Shown: piece by piece, positions 33,756 through 42,831 of the stretch | How the letters are laid out: every line of letters begins with the position of its first letter | Numbering within the stretch: position 1 is the first letter of the stretch | Assembly (NCBI GenBank): GCA_020025195.1 | Contig: JAHHSN010000003.1 | Span: 41,805 to 105,804 of the forward strand | Length of the DNA stretch: 64,000 nucleotides | Source: Angelakisella sp. | GTDB lineage: Bacteria > Bacillota > Clostridia > Oscillospirales > Ruminococcaceae | Reading direction: 5' to 3' | Translations under genes and position numbers: made by a program | Notes under the pieces: model-generated | The model's database searches: none | Seen by the model: only the letters and a program-made list of their open reading frames with translations | Told to the model about the DNA's origin: nothing

Positions 33756-36695
33756 TTGAAAGATCAGATTCGGGTGGGGCTGGACGTCGGTTCCACCACA
33801 CTGAAGGCCGTCGTACTGGGGGAGCAGGGCGAACTGCTCTTCCAAAGCTACGAGCGGCATTTTTCCATGATTGCCGAAAAGGCAATGGAGCTGCTTTCCC
33901 GGATCCGGGATACCATCGGGGATCGGGAGGTCCTGTTCGCGGTCTCAGGTTCCGCAGGCATGGGGCTGGCCGACCGGCTGGGACTTTCCTTCCAGCAGGA
34001 GGTCTACGCCACCCGCCGCGCGGTGGAATCCACGCTGGAGGACGTTGACACCGTCATTGAGCTGGGCGGAGAGGACGCCAAGATCTTGTTTCTCCGCAAT
34101 CACGGACGCCGGGATCTGGAGGTGCGGATGAACGGCAGCTGCGCCGGCGGCACCGGCGCTTTCATCGACCAGATGGCGACCCTTCTGGGTATCACTCCCG
34201 GGGAAATGAATGACCTTGCCGCGGGATATGACAAGATCTATTCCATCGCCTCCCGCTGCGGCGTGTTTGCCAAATCCGACATTCAGCCGCTGCTCAATCA
34301 GGGCGCTAAAAAAGAGAATATTTCCGCCAGTATCTTTGCCGCCGTGGTCAACCAGACCATCGCGGGGCTGGCGCTTGGGCGGAAGATTGAGGGGCGCGTC
34401 GTATATCTCGGCGGGCCACTCTCCTTTTTGCCGGAGCTGAGAAAGAGCTTTGACCGGGCGCTGGGGCTTACCGGAATCTGTCCCCCGCACTCCCTCTACT
34501 ATGTAGCGCTGGGCGCGGCACAGCTCGCCTCCTCCCGGCTTCGTCTTTCCTCCCTCATCGAAACGCTCCAGTCGGCCGAGCCGGACCGCAGCTACAAGAC
34601 CTGCCGCCCCCTCTTTGAGAGCGAGGAGGATTATCAGAAGTTTACCGCCCGGCATGAGCGTGCCCGGGTGCGCCTCGCCTCCGACCCCGGCAGCTACGAG
34701 GGTCCCGCCTATCTCGGCGTGGACGCCGGCTCCACCACCGTCAAGGCGGTGCTTCTGGGAGAGGACGGCTCCCTCCTCTATACCGATTACCGCCCGAACG
34801 GCGGAAACCCCGTCCCTCTGGTGCGGGAGTTCCTCCAGACCATCTATGAGCGCTTCCCCCATGTCACCATCGCGGGCGCCGCTTCCACCGGCTACGGGGA
34901 GGAAATGATCAAAAACGCCTTCTGCTTCGATACCTCTCTGGTGGAGACGATGGCACACTACGCCGCCGCCAAGGAGTTTCAGCCCGACGTCGATTTCATC
35001 ATCGACATCGGCGGGCAGGACATCAAGTGCTTTAAGATCCGGGGCGGTACCATCGACGATATTTTCCTCAATGAGGCGTGCTCCTCCGGCTGCGGCTCCT
35101 TTTTGCAGACCTTCGCCGGGGCGCTCGGTTATCCCATCGAGGAGTTTTCCCGGCTGGGGCTGTTTGCCGACCACCCGGTGGATCTCGGCTCCCGCTGTAC
35201 CGTCTTTATGAACTCCTCGGTCAAGCAGGCGCAGAAGGACGGCGCCACCATCGAAAACATCTCCGCCGGCCTCTCGGTGAGCGTGGTGAAGAACGCCCTC
35301 TATAAGGTCATCCGCGCGGCAAGCGCCGACAGTCTCGGACAGCACATCGTGGTGCAGGGCGGCACCTTCCTCAACGACGCCGTTCTGCGTGCCTTTGAGC
35401 AGGAGATCGGACGGGAGGTCATCCGTCCGAACATCGCGGGGCTGATGGGCGCCTACGGCGCCGCCCTCCACGCCAGACGCACCAGCCGGGGCAAGAGCCA
35501 GATTCTCGATGCCGAAGCGCTGAAAAACTTCCGCCATGAGGTGCAGAATGTCACCTGTCAGGGCTGCCAGAACCACTGCTCCCTCACTGTCAACACCTTC
35601 AGTTCCGGGCGCCGGTTCATCGGCGGCAACCGCTGCGAAAAGCCCACCGCCCGCCGTTCCTCCGGCGAACGCCTGAGCCTGTACCGCTATAAGCGGGAGC
35701 TGCTCGCCGCCTACCGCCCCGTCCCCGGCCCCCGCGGAAAGCTCGGCATCCCCATGGGGCTCAATCTCTTTGAGCTTTATCCCTTTTTCCATACCTTCTT
35801 CACCGCCCTCGGCTTTGAGGTGCTGCGGTCGCCGGATTCCAGCCGGGAGCTTTATCTCCTCGGGCAGGACACCATCTCCAGCGACACCGCCTGCTACCCC
35901 GCCAAGCTCATGCACGGGCACATCCAGTCCCTCATTGACGAGGGCGTCGACACCATCTTTTACCCCTGCATGACCTACAACATCGACGAGGGAAAGGGCA
36001 CCAATCACTTTAACTGTCCCGTCGTGGCGTATTACCCGGAGGTCATCCGTGCCAATATGCCGGACGTGAAAAAGATCCGCTTCCTCGGCGACTATCTGGG
36101 GCTTCACTCCCCGCGGCAGTTTGAAAAGAGGATCTATGAGATCCTGCATCCCTGCTGGGAAGACATCACCCGCCATGAGGTGAAGAAGGCCGCCCGTCTG
36201 GCCTATCAGGAGCTTTCCGACCATCTGGAACGGATTCACCGGAAGGGCGCGGAATATCTCAAGATCGCCCGGGAGCAAAACCTTCCGGTCATCGTGCTGG
36301 CGGGGCGTCCCTACCACATCGACCCGGAGATCAACCACGGCATCCCGGAGCTTCTGGAGGAGCTGGGCGCGGTGGTGCTTTCCGAGGATTCGGTGGCGTG
36401 GCAGGAGGAAAAGTTCCCCGTTCACGTCCTCAACCAGTGGACCTACCACGCGCGGCTCTATGCCGCCGCCAAGTTTGTGGCAGAGTCCCATGACCCCCGG
36501 CTCAATCTGGTGCAGCTGGTTTCCTTTGGCTGCGGCGTGGACGCCATCACCACCGACGAGGTGCGCTCCATTCTGGAGGAGGGCGGAAAAATCTACACCC
36601 AGATCAAAATTGATGAAATCACCAATCTCGGCGCGGTGCGCATCCGGCTCAGGAGCTTGTTCGCGGCGCTCGGCGAGGGAGGAGAAACGACATGA
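33756..36695 (+). CDS. 2-hydroxyacyl-CoA dehydratase activase, two ATPase domains plus DUF2229-type region
   Basis: About 979 residues. Two BadF/BcrA-type ATPase domains stand in tandem: LDVGSTTLKAVVLGE, ELGGEDAKI and NGSCAGGTGAFIDQM, then VDAGSTTVKAVLLGED, DIGGQDIKCFK and NEACSSGCGSFLQTFA. The Cys residues in the last motif of each are where the bridging [4Fe-4S] cluster binds in HgdC-like proteins. The region from about residue 590 has VTCQGCQNHCSL and is of the HgdB/DUF2229 type (TACYPAKLMHGHIQSL). Start TTG follows GAGGTGG. It overlaps the next gene by four bases. The substrate is unknown, and members of this large family are not proven dehydratases. Confidence 0.88.
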   Translation: MKDQIRVGLDVGSTTLKAVVLGEQGELLFQSYERHFSMIAEKAMELLSRIRDTIGDREVLFAVSGSAGMGLADRLGLSFQQEVYATRRAVESTLEDVDTVIELGGEDAKILFLRNHGRRDLEVRMNGSCAGGTGAFIDQMATLLGITPGEMNDLAAGYDKIYSIASRCGVFAKSDIQPLLNQGAKKENISASIFAAVVNQTIAGLALGRKIEGRVVYLGGPLSFLPELRKSFDRALGLTGICPPHSLYYVALGAAQLASSRLRLSSLIETLQSAEPDRSYKTCRPLFESEEDYQKFTARHERARVRLASDPGSYEGPAYLGVDAGSTTVKAVLLGEDGSLLYTDYRPNGGNPVPLVREFLQTIYERFPHVTIAGAASTGYGEEMIKNAFCFDTSLVETMAHYAAAKEFQPDVDFIIDIGGQDIKCFKIRGGTIDDIFLNEACSSGCGSFLQTFAGALGYPIEEFSRLGLFADHPVDLGSRCTVFMNSSVKQAQKDGATIENISAGLSVSVVKNALYKVIRAASADSLGQHIVVQGGTFLNDAVLRAFEQEIGREVIRPNIAGLMGAYGAALHARRTSRGKSQILDAEALKNFRHEVQNVTCQGCQNHCSLTVNTFSSGRRFIGGNRCEKPTARRSSGERLSLYRYKRELLAAYRPVPGPRGKLGIPMGLNLFELYPFFHTFFTALGFEVLRSPDSSRELYLLGQDTISSDTACYPAKLMHGHIQSLIDEGVDTIFYPCMTYNIDEGKGTNHFNCPVVAYYPEVIRANMPDVKKIRFLGDYLGLHSPRQFEKRIYEILHPCWEDITRHEVKKAARLAYQELSDHLERIHRKGAEYLKIAREQNLPVIVLAGRPYHIDPEINHGIPELLEELGAVVLSEDSVAWQEEKFPVHVLNQWTYHARLYAAAKFVAESHDPRLNLVQLVSFGCGVDAITTDEVRSILEEGGKIYTQIKIDEITNLGAVRIRLRSLFAALGEGGETT

Positions 36696-37963
36696 AACAG
36701 GTAAAATTCACCGAGGCGATGAAGCGGGACTACACCATTCTCATCCCCGATATGGCCACCATTCACTTTAAGTTCATTGCCGGGATTTTCAGAAGCTACG
36801 GCTACCATGTGGAGGTGCTCTATAATCAGGGGCCGGAGGTGGTGGAGGAGGGGCTCAAATACGTCCACAACGACACCTGCTACCCCGCGCTGCTCTGTAT
36901 TGGGCAGATGCTGGATGCGCTCCGCTCCGGAAAATATGACGTCCACAAGACCGCGCTGATGCTCACCCAGACGGGCGGCGGATGCCGGGCCTCCAATTAC
37001 ATCTGCCTGCTCCGCAAGGCTCTCGATAAGGCAGGGCTTAGCTTTGTCCCCGTCCTCTCTCTCAACTTCGCGGGGCTGGATGAAAACGCCGTGCCCCTGA
37101 CCCTGCCGCTGGCGGTACGTGCCATGATGGCGGTCCTTTATGGTGACCTCTTGATGCTCCTGCGGAACCAGACCATTCCGTATGAGCTGGAAAAGGGCGC
37201 CGCCGACCGCCTCACCGAAGAATGGACCGAGCGGCTTCTGGAGGGGTTTCTCTCCCCGCAGCTGGTCTCCCGCCGTACCCTCCGCCGGAATTTTGACGCC
37301 ATCGCGGCGGATTTTGCCAAAATCCCCGTTCAGCGGACGCCCCGGGTCAAGGTCGGCGTCGTCGGGGAAATTTATGTGAAGTACGCCGCCCTCGGCAACA
37401 ATAATTTGGAGCGTTTTCTTTATGAGCAGGGCTGTGAGACCATGGTGCCGGGGCTTTATGACTTCCTGCTCTACTGCCTGCAGAACTCCCAGGAGGATTT
37501 TCGCCTTTACGGCGGGAGCCGCCCGAAGGCCTCCCTCCTGCGCTTCGTCATCCGCTATCTGGACAGCTTCCGCAACGAAATGCGGGAAGCCGCCTTGGAG
37601 CACGGCTTTACGGCCCCCTCCCCCTTCTCCCATCTGCTGGAGCTGGCGGGCGAGGTCATCGGGCGGGGCTGCAAAATGGGCGAAGGCTGGCTGCTCCCCG
37701 GCGAGATGATGGAGCTTTATGAACTGGGTTATGGGAACATCATCACCGTTCAGCCCTTTGGCTGTCTCCCCAATCACATCGTCGCCAAGGGGACGGTGCG
37801 CACCATCAAGGAAAAATGTCCCGACGCCAATGTCGTCGCCATCGACTATGACCCCGGCGCGACCGCCGTCAATCAGGAGAACCGCATCAAGCTGATGCTT
37901 TCCATCGCGAAGGAAAATCTGGAGCTGGAAACCGCCCCCGAAAAAGAAGCGGTCACCGTCTGA
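36692..37963 (+). CDS. 2-hydroxyacyl-CoA dehydratase-like subunit (HgdB-like C-terminal part)
   Basis: 423 residues. Cys-containing segments are HNDTCYPALLCIGQMLDAL near residue 58, TQTGGGCRASNYICLLRKAL and QPFGCLPNHIVAKG. In most Clostridia this region is the C-terminal third of one protein of about 1,400 residues whose first two thirds correspond to the upstream gene. Here the two parts are separate proteins with an ATGA overlap, and their summed length (about 1,402) matches the fused form. They probably form one complex. A terminator follows. Confidence 0.85.
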   Translation: MKQVKFTEAMKRDYTILIPDMATIHFKFIAGIFRSYGYHVEVLYNQGPEVVEEGLKYVHNDTCYPALLCIGQMLDALRSGKYDVHKTALMLTQTGGGCRASNYICLLRKALDKAGLSFVPVLSLNFAGLDENAVPLTLPLAVRAMMAVLYGDLLMLLRNQTIPYELEKGAADRLTEEWTERLLEGFLSPQLVSRRTLRRNFDAIAADFAKIPVQRTPRVKVGVVGEIYVKYAALGNNNLERFLYEQGCETMVPGLYDFLLYCLQNSQEDFRLYGGSRPKASLLRFVIRYLDSFRNEMREAALEHGFTAPSPFSHLLELAGEVIGRGCKMGEGWLLPGEMMELYELGYGNIITVQPFGCLPNHIVAKGTVRTIKEKCPDANVVAIDYDPGATAVNQENRIKLMLSIAKENLELETAPEKEAVTV

Positions 37964-37988
37964 ATAACATCCTTTTATAAAAAAAGAA

Positions 37989-38022
37989 GCGTCCCCGGGA
38001 GCTTTTCCCGGGGACGCTTTTT
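37989..38022. terminator. Bidirectional terminator between convergent operons
   Basis: GCGTCCCCGGGA pairs perfectly with TCCCGGGGACGC (12 pairs, loop GCTTT). T runs follow on the plus strand, and A-rich sequence on the left gives a U run on the minus strand. It ends both the dehydratase operon and csoR-copA. Confidence 0.95.
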
Positions 38023-38035
38023 GTTTTTCCCACGT

Positions 38036-38248
38036 TTACTCGATGGCGAGCACCTTATAATCCTGCTCCTCCACCGCTTTTTTAAGGACACTGTCCGCAA
38101 CGTCCTCGGTGAGGGTGAGGACAGCGGTCCCGGCGGTGTGGCTTGCCACCGCCTCAGCAACGCCTGGGATCGCTTCCAGCGCCTTCTTAACGTGAGCTTC
38201 ACAGTGCCCGCACATCATGCCTTCGATTTTCATGGTCTTAGTCATCAT
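38036..38248 (-). CDS. copZ: Possible free CopZ copper chaperone made from an internal start in copA
   Basis: In the copA frame, two adjacent ATG codons (38246-38248 and 38243-38245) follow AAAAAGGAG with six bases between GGAG and the first ATG. This is as good a ribosome site as that of copA itself. Starting here gives a 70-residue protein that is exactly a CopZ-type HMA domain with MxCxxC (GMMCGHC). The cell could therefore make both a CopA-CopZ fusion and free CopZ from one message. Only the signals are seen; use of the internal start is inference. Confidence 0.5.
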   Translation of the reverse strand: MMTKTMKIEGMMCGHCEAHVKKALEAIPGVAEAVASHTAGTAVLTLTEDVADSVLKKAVEEQDYKVLAIE

Positions 38249-40543
38249 CTTATTCTCCTTTTTGCCGTGTTTTTCACGGATTTTTTTATCATGCTTCGGA
38301 TCGTGCAGCTTGAAGAGATTCAGCCGCAGGGCGTTCGTTACCACACAGAAGCTGGAAAGGCTCATGGCAGCGGCGCCGAACATCGGATTCAGGGTGAGCC
38401 CCAGGGGGATAAACACCCCGGCGGCCAGCGGAATCCCGATGGTATTATAGAAGAAGGCCCAGAACAGGTTCTCATGGATGTTGCGAAGGGTGGCGCGGCT
38501 GAGCCGGATGGCGGCGGGAACGTCGCTCAGTCTGCTCTGCATCAGCACCACATCCGCCGCATCGATGGCGACGTCGGCGCCCGCCCCGATGGCGATGCCG
38601 ATGTCCGCGCGGGTGAGGGCGGGAGCGTCATTGATGCCGTCGCCGACCATGGCGACCTTGCCCCGCTGCTGCAGACGGCGGATGACCGCCTCCTTGCCGT
38701 CGGGGAGCACGCCCGCGATGACCTCATCCACACCCGCCTGCTGTCCGATGGCGCGGGCGGTGCGCTCGTTGTCACCGGTCAGCATGACCACATGGATGCC
38801 CATGTTCTGAAGCTCCTGTACCGCCTTGGGGCTGTCCTCCTTGATGGTGTCCGCGACGGCGATAACGCCCGCGAGAGCCCCGTCCATGCTGAAGAACAGC
38901 GGGGTCTTTCCTTCCTCTGCCAGCCGCTCGGCGTTCGCCGCGAGCGTCTCCGGCACCTCGGCCACGGTTTTAAGGAAGGCAAGGTTTCCGCCGTAAAGGC
39001 GTTTTCCCTCCCAGAGGGCGGTGAGCCCGTTCCCGGGGAGCGCCTCAAACTCGGAGACCTCATCGGCTTTAAGCCCCTTCTCCCCGGCGTACTCCACCAC
39101 GGCGCGGGCCAGAGGATGCTCGCTCTTGGCCTCCAGACGGTAGGCAATGGCAAGCAGCTCCTCCTCGGAAACCCCTTGTGCGGGGAGAAGGTCAGTGACC
39201 TTCGGCTCTCCGGAGGTGATGGTTCCGGTCTTATCCAGCGCGATCACGCTGACCCGGCCGGTCTCCTCCAGCGAGACAGCGGTCTTAAAGAGGATGCCGT
39301 TCTTCGCGCCGAGGCCGTTTCCGACCATGATGGCGACCGGCGTAGCCAGGCCCAGCGCGCAGGGGCAGCTGATGACCAGCACCGAGATGCCGCGGGCCAG
39401 CGCGTAGCCGACCTCCCGGCCGAGAAGCATCCAGACAATAAAGGTGAGGGTGGCAAGACTGATGACCACCGGGACAAATACCCCGGAAACCTTATCCGCT
39501 ATTTTGGCAATGGGCGCCTTGGTGGCGGCGGCGTCGCTCACCATCTTGATGATCTGGGAAAGCGTGGTGTCTTCCCCGACCCGGGTCGCCTCACAGCGCA
39601 GGAAGCCGGACTGGTTGGCGGTGGCGGCGGAAACGCCGTCTCCCGCTTCCTTGTCCACCGGGATGGATTCTCCGGTGAGAGCGGCCTCGTTGACCGCGCT
39701 TCTGCCCTCCAGCACCACACCGTCCACGGGAATATTTTCGCCCGGGCGCACCACAAAGACATCGCCCTTTTGCACTTCCTCGATGGGGACCTCCTCCTCG
39801 GCGCCGTCTCTTATCAAAACGGCGGTCTTCGGCGCGAGCTTCATGAGCCCCCGCAGGGCGTCGGTGGTCTTGCCCTTGGAGCGGGCCTCCAGCATCTTCC
39901 CGACGGTAATCAGCGTCAGGATCATCGCGGCGGACTCAAAGTAGAGGTCGTGCATATGGTGCATGGCGCCCTCCATGTCTCCGGCGGCAACACTTCCCGT
40001 CATGGCAATGAGGGCGTAGGTGCTCCAGAGGAAGGAGGCCGCGGAGCCGAGAGCAACCAGCGTATCCATATTGGGCGCGCGGTTCCAAAGGGCCTTGAAG
40101 CCGCTGGTAAAGAACTTCTGGTTGATGACCAGAACGATGCCGGCAAGGAGCATCTGCAAAATGCCGACCGCAACGGGGTTCCCCTCAAAAAAGGCAGGCA
40201 GCGGCCAGCCCCACATGCTGTGACCCATCGAAAGGTACATGAGGAGAATGAGAAAGCCAAGCGAGGTGAAAAGCCGTTTCTTGAGCTTCGGGGTCTCGTG
40301 ATCCGCCAGCGCGTCTTCGGCATCGGCCGCCGGCGCGGCGGAAGCCCCCTTGGGAGAGGCGCCGTAGCCGGCCTCCTCCACCGCGGCAATGATCTCCGCG
40401 GCGGTCGCCGTTCCCTCCACGCCCATCGAATTGGTGAGCAGGCTGACCGAGCAGCCGGTGACCCCCGGCAGTTGCGAAACCGCCTTTTCCACCCGGGCAC
40501 TGCAGGCCGCGCAGCTCATCCCTGTGACGTTATATTGCTCCAT
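38036..40543 (-). CDS. copA: Cu(I)-exporting P1B-type ATPase with N- and C-terminal metal-binding domains
   Basis: 835 residues. An N-terminal HMA domain has GMSCAAC (Cys11, Cys14). P-type landmarks follow in order: TGES, the membrane CPC in ISCPCALGLATPVAI, DKTGTIT (phosphorylated Asp), and GDGINDAP. Membrane helix signatures YN and MxxxS (AAAMSLSSFCVV) specify Cu(I). After residue 765 a second HMA domain (GMMCGHC, Cys778 and Cys781) is joined, resembling a CopZ chaperone. A C-terminal HMA is unusual for CopA. It exports Cu(I) across the cytoplasmic membrane and lies 35 bases after csoR. Confidence 0.96.
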   Translation of the reverse strand: MEQYNVTGMSCAACSARVEKAVSQLPGVTGCSVSLLTNSMGVEGTATAAEIIAAVEEAGYGASPKGASAAPAADAEDALADHETPKLKKRLFTSLGFLILLMYLSMGHSMWGWPLPAFFEGNPVAVGILQMLLAGIVLVINQKFFTSGFKALWNRAPNMDTLVALGSAASFLWSTYALIAMTGSVAAGDMEGAMHHMHDLYFESAAMILTLITVGKMLEARSKGKTTDALRGLMKLAPKTAVLIRDGAEEEVPIEEVQKGDVFVVRPGENIPVDGVVLEGRSAVNEAALTGESIPVDKEAGDGVSAATANQSGFLRCEATRVGEDTTLSQIIKMVSDAAATKAPIAKIADKVSGVFVPVVISLATLTFIVWMLLGREVGYALARGISVLVISCPCALGLATPVAIMVGNGLGAKNGILFKTAVSLEETGRVSVIALDKTGTITSGEPKVTDLLPAQGVSEEELLAIAYRLEAKSEHPLARAVVEYAGEKGLKADEVSEFEALPGNGLTALWEGKRLYGGNLAFLKTVAEVPETLAANAERLAEEGKTPLFFSMDGALAGVIAVADTIKEDSPKAVQELQNMGIHVVMLTGDNERTARAIGQQAGVDEVIAGVLPDGKEAVIRRLQQRGKVAMVGDGINDAPALTRADIGIAIGAGADVAIDAADVVLMQSRLSDVPAAIRLSRATLRNIHENLFWAFFYNTIGIPLAAGVFIPLGLTLNPMFGAAAMSLSSFCVVTNALRLNLFKLHDPKHDKKIREKHGKKENKMMTKTMKIEGMMCGHCEAHVKKALEAIPGVAEAVASHTAGTAVLTLTEDVADSVLKKAVEEQDYKVLAIE

Positions 40544-40578
40544 CTGTAAATCCCTCCTTAAAGCAGGGAGCGGCCCGG

Positions 40579-40884
40579 TCAGCGCATCAGCTTTTGCAGT
40601 GTGTGGACCAGCTCCTCCACCGAATCCTCCCGCCCCGCGCGGATGTCCTCCGAAACGCAGGTGCGGATGTGGTTCCCCAGCAGGACCTTATTGAAGCTGC
40701 TGAGCGCCGCGGTCACGGCCGCCACCTGCGTCACGATGTCGATGCAGTAGGCGTTGCGCTCCACCATGCCCCGCACGCCCTCCACCTGCCCGATGATGCG
40801 GTTGAGCCGGTGGATAAGGTCCTTATACTCCGCCTCAGAACGGTCTTTGCTCTCGTGGCAGTGACAGCTTTCGGTTTCCTTCAT
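40579..40884 (-). CDS. csoR: Copper-sensing repressor CsoR
   Basis: 101 residues, all-helical DUF156 family. The Cu(I) ligands of CsoR are all present: Cys47 (NAYCIDIVTQ), His72 and Cys76 (LLGNHIRTCV). The N-terminal CHCHES stretch adds further possible metal ligands. It leaves DNA when Cu(I) binds and so de-represses csoR-copA. The operator lies in its own promoter. Confidence 0.95.
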   Translation of the reverse strand: MKETESCHCHESKDRSEAEYKDLIHRLNRIIGQVEGVRGMVERNAYCIDIVTQVAAVTAALSSFNKVLLGNHIRTCVSEDIRAGREDSVEELVHTLQKLMR

Positions 40885-40911
40885 GGAGACCCCCCTTTCT
40901 TTGTCTCCATC

Positions 40912-40938
40912 ATATACCCCCTAGGGGTATATTGTCAA
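40912..40938 (-). promoter_or_regulatory. csoR-copA promoter with CsoR operator
   Basis: ATATACCCC, three bases, GGGGTATAT (40912-40932) is the G-tract inverted repeat typical of CsoR sites. It lies between TTGACA (40933-40938, minus strand) and an overlapping TATGAT -10 box 18 bases away. A bound repressor would block RNA polymerase directly. Confidence 0.85.
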
Positions 40939-41383
40939 GGAATTTTTTCTCTCCTATTTTCCCTTTGGGGCGGAAGAAATATTCCCCCAAAAATCCAAAA
41001 GTCCCTTGCTTCTGCAGCAAACGGTTCTTTCGCGATGGAGGAGGAACTATTCTCCTTCTTTCGACACGGTATGTGCAAAACAAACAATTAGAAGCGGGGA
41101 TATTCTGTTTTTTTAATGAAGTTTTTGTTTTCAGGTGAAATAATATTGAAAAATCAGAATGATTATGTTATGGTTTAATCGAAAAAATGAATATGCCAGT
41201 GAGCAATAAGTAATGAGAAATCGGGCGGCTATGGCAGCCTGCCCCACCGCTTTCACTTAGGTTAGTAAAGAGTAAAGATCCATCACCTCTATGGTTGTAT
41301 GGCTTTTTACTCTTTTTTGTTTTTCCAAATTCGGCCGGTTTGGAAGAATAACAATTTCACACAGCTTTTAGAGGAGGGTTATT
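40939..41383 (+). promoter_or_regulatory. Promoter and terminator-containing leader of the DUF5058-M42-HutP operon
   Basis: A 445-base region without a supported gene. TTGAAA (41146-41151), 17 bases, TATGGT (41169-41174) is the likely promoter. About 95 bases on, AAAGAGTAAA (41267-41276) pairs perfectly with TTTACTCTTT (41306-41315), followed by TTT. CCAT and ATGG segments can pair inside the loop. This is an intrinsic-terminator shape within the 5' leader, 65 bases before the first gene. Two UAG triplets (41258-41260 and 41263-41265) stand just before the stem. With a HutP-like protein at the operon end, antitermination control is plausible. Confidence 0.6.
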
Positions 41384-42085
41384 ATGGACTATTTGTCTAT
41401 TGCCAACAGTTGGCCGGTATGGCTCTGCGCATTTGCCGGCGTCGCTATCATCATTATTCAATCCGTCTCGTTCGCCAAGCTCTGCTACAAGAACGCCCCC
41501 CTCGTGGGTCTTACCAAAAGCGAATGCGGCAAGAGCTTTCGCAGCGGTATGATCACCGCGATCGGACCGTCCATCTCCTGCTTCATCGGCGCCATCAGCA
41601 TGATTGCCACCGTCGGCGGTCCTCTGGCCTGGATGCGTCTTTCCATGATCGGCGCGGCTCCCACCGAGCTGACTGCCGCAGCCACCGGCGCCGCCGCCTA
41701 TGGCGTTGAGGTCGGAGGCGCGGGTTATGACCTTACCGTAATGGCAAACTCTTGGCTTACCATGGCGCTCAACGGCTGCGGCTGGCTGCTGATGGTCGTT
41801 CTGCTCACCCCCCGCATGGGCAAGGTTCGTGAAAAAGTCGGCGGAGGAGATGAGATCTGGCTGGGTCTTATCACCGTAGCAGCCTCCATCGGCCTCTTTG
41901 GTTACATGGCTTCCCAGTATTATGTTCAGATTGTCAAGGTCCCCCCTACGGCTTGGTCTGCAATCGCCGGAACCGTCGTTATGCTGCTCTGCACCAAGCT
42001 TTCCTCCAAGGCCGCTTGGCTTAAGGAATACGGCCTTGGCATTGCGATCGTTGCGGGCATCATTGTCGGCGCGCTTACGCGCTAA
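41384..42085 (+). CDS. DUF5058 family membrane protein
   Basis: 233 residues with about six membrane segments (NSWPVWLCAFAGVAIIII at the start, WLGLITVAASIGLFGYMAS later). Conserved polar features include the AIGPSISCFIGAIS segment. The family is found in gut Firmicutes next to a second small membrane protein, as here, and is presumed to be half of a two-part transporter. The ribosome site is GAGGAGG. The substrate is unknown; peptidase and HutP-like neighbours suggest an amino acid or peptide. Confidence 0.75.
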   Translation: MDYLSIANSWPVWLCAFAGVAIIIIQSVSFAKLCYKNAPLVGLTKSECGKSFRSGMITAIGPSISCFIGAISMIATVGGPLAWMRLSMIGAAPTELTAAATGAAAYGVEVGGAGYDLTVMANSWLTMALNGCGWLLMVVLLTPRMGKVREKVGGGDEIWLGLITVAASIGLFGYMASQYYVQIVKVPPTAWSAIAGTVVMLLCTKLSSKAAWLKEYGLGIAIVAGIIVGALTR

Positions 42086-42099
42086 AGGAGGTTTGACTC

Positions 42100-42774
42100 A
42101 TGGAACAAAAAAATATTGCTTTTGATTATAACAAGGCATTTACCGCTCCGTCCATCCGCATCGGCACCATCACGGTTCTCCTTGCTATGGTCGCCAGCTT
42201 TCTTCCCAACCTGTATCTCTACTTTGCTTACGGCGTTTGGCCGGATCTTTCCCATATGCTGAGCTCCTGGGGCAGCATCGCCATCGCGTTCGGCGCGTTC
42301 TACATCGTCGAGCCGGTCGCCTACTTCCCCATCTTCGGCACCACCGGCACCTACATCGGCATCCTTTCGGGCAACATCTCCCAGATCCGTCTGCCTGCCG
42401 CTTCCACCGCGCAGGACGTCATCGGGGTTCCCCCCTCCTCTCAGAAGGGTGAGATCGTCGGCATCCTCGCCATCTGCGGCTCTGTTGTCACCAATATCCT
42501 GTTCCTGACCGTTGCCGTGGTCGCCGGCTCCACCCTGCTTTCCTTCCTGCCGGAATCGGTCACCAGTGCCATGTCCAGCTTCATCCTGCCCTCCCTCTTC
42601 GGCGCCTGCTTCGCCATGATGGCAGTCAAGAAGTTCTCCATCGCGCTCTATGCGCTGCCCCTCGGCCTCCTGCTTCGCATTTCCGGTTTCGCGCCCTGGA
42701 TCCAGATCATCGCCGCGATCTTCGGCACCATCCTCATCACCTATGTGCTCTATCGCAAAAAGATCATCAAGTAA
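42100..42774 (+). CDS. Membrane protein partner of the DUF5058 protein
   Basis: 224 residues with about six membrane segments. A motif-like centre, FYIVEPVAYFPIFGTTGTYI, contains Pro and Gly breaks within membrane segments, as seen in transporters. It begins 14 bases after the DUF5058 stop behind AAAGGAGG. Equal size and tight pairing suggest a heteromeric transporter. I do not recognise a characterised family. Confidence 0.7.
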   Translation: MEQKNIAFDYNKAFTAPSIRIGTITVLLAMVASFLPNLYLYFAYGVWPDLSHMLSSWGSIAIAFGAFYIVEPVAYFPIFGTTGTYIGILSGNISQIRLPAASTAQDVIGVPPSSQKGEIVGILAICGSVVTNILFLTVAVVAGSTLLSFLPESVTSAMSSFILPSLFGACFAMMAVKKFSIALYALPLGLLLRISGFAPWIQIIAAIFGTILITYVLYRKKIIK

Positions 42775-42831
42775 TCCCTGAACGAATCTTCTGATTTTCA
42801 AAATATACTAAAGAAAGTGAGCGATCTATCA

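Noticed and set aside
33945..36491. Long open frame on the minus strand opposite the dehydratase activase
   Set aside because: The plus-strand protein has clear activase motifs. The antisense frame has no ribosome site or recognisable domain.
38021..40549. 842-codon open frame on the plus strand opposite copA
   Set aside because: CopA on the minus strand is unmistakable. The antisense product is Gly/Asp/His-rich without motifs.
41035..41091. 18-codon frame in the leader of the DUF5058 operon as a possible leader peptide
   Set aside because: It lies before the likely promoter, has no ribosome site and shows no run of regulatory codons.
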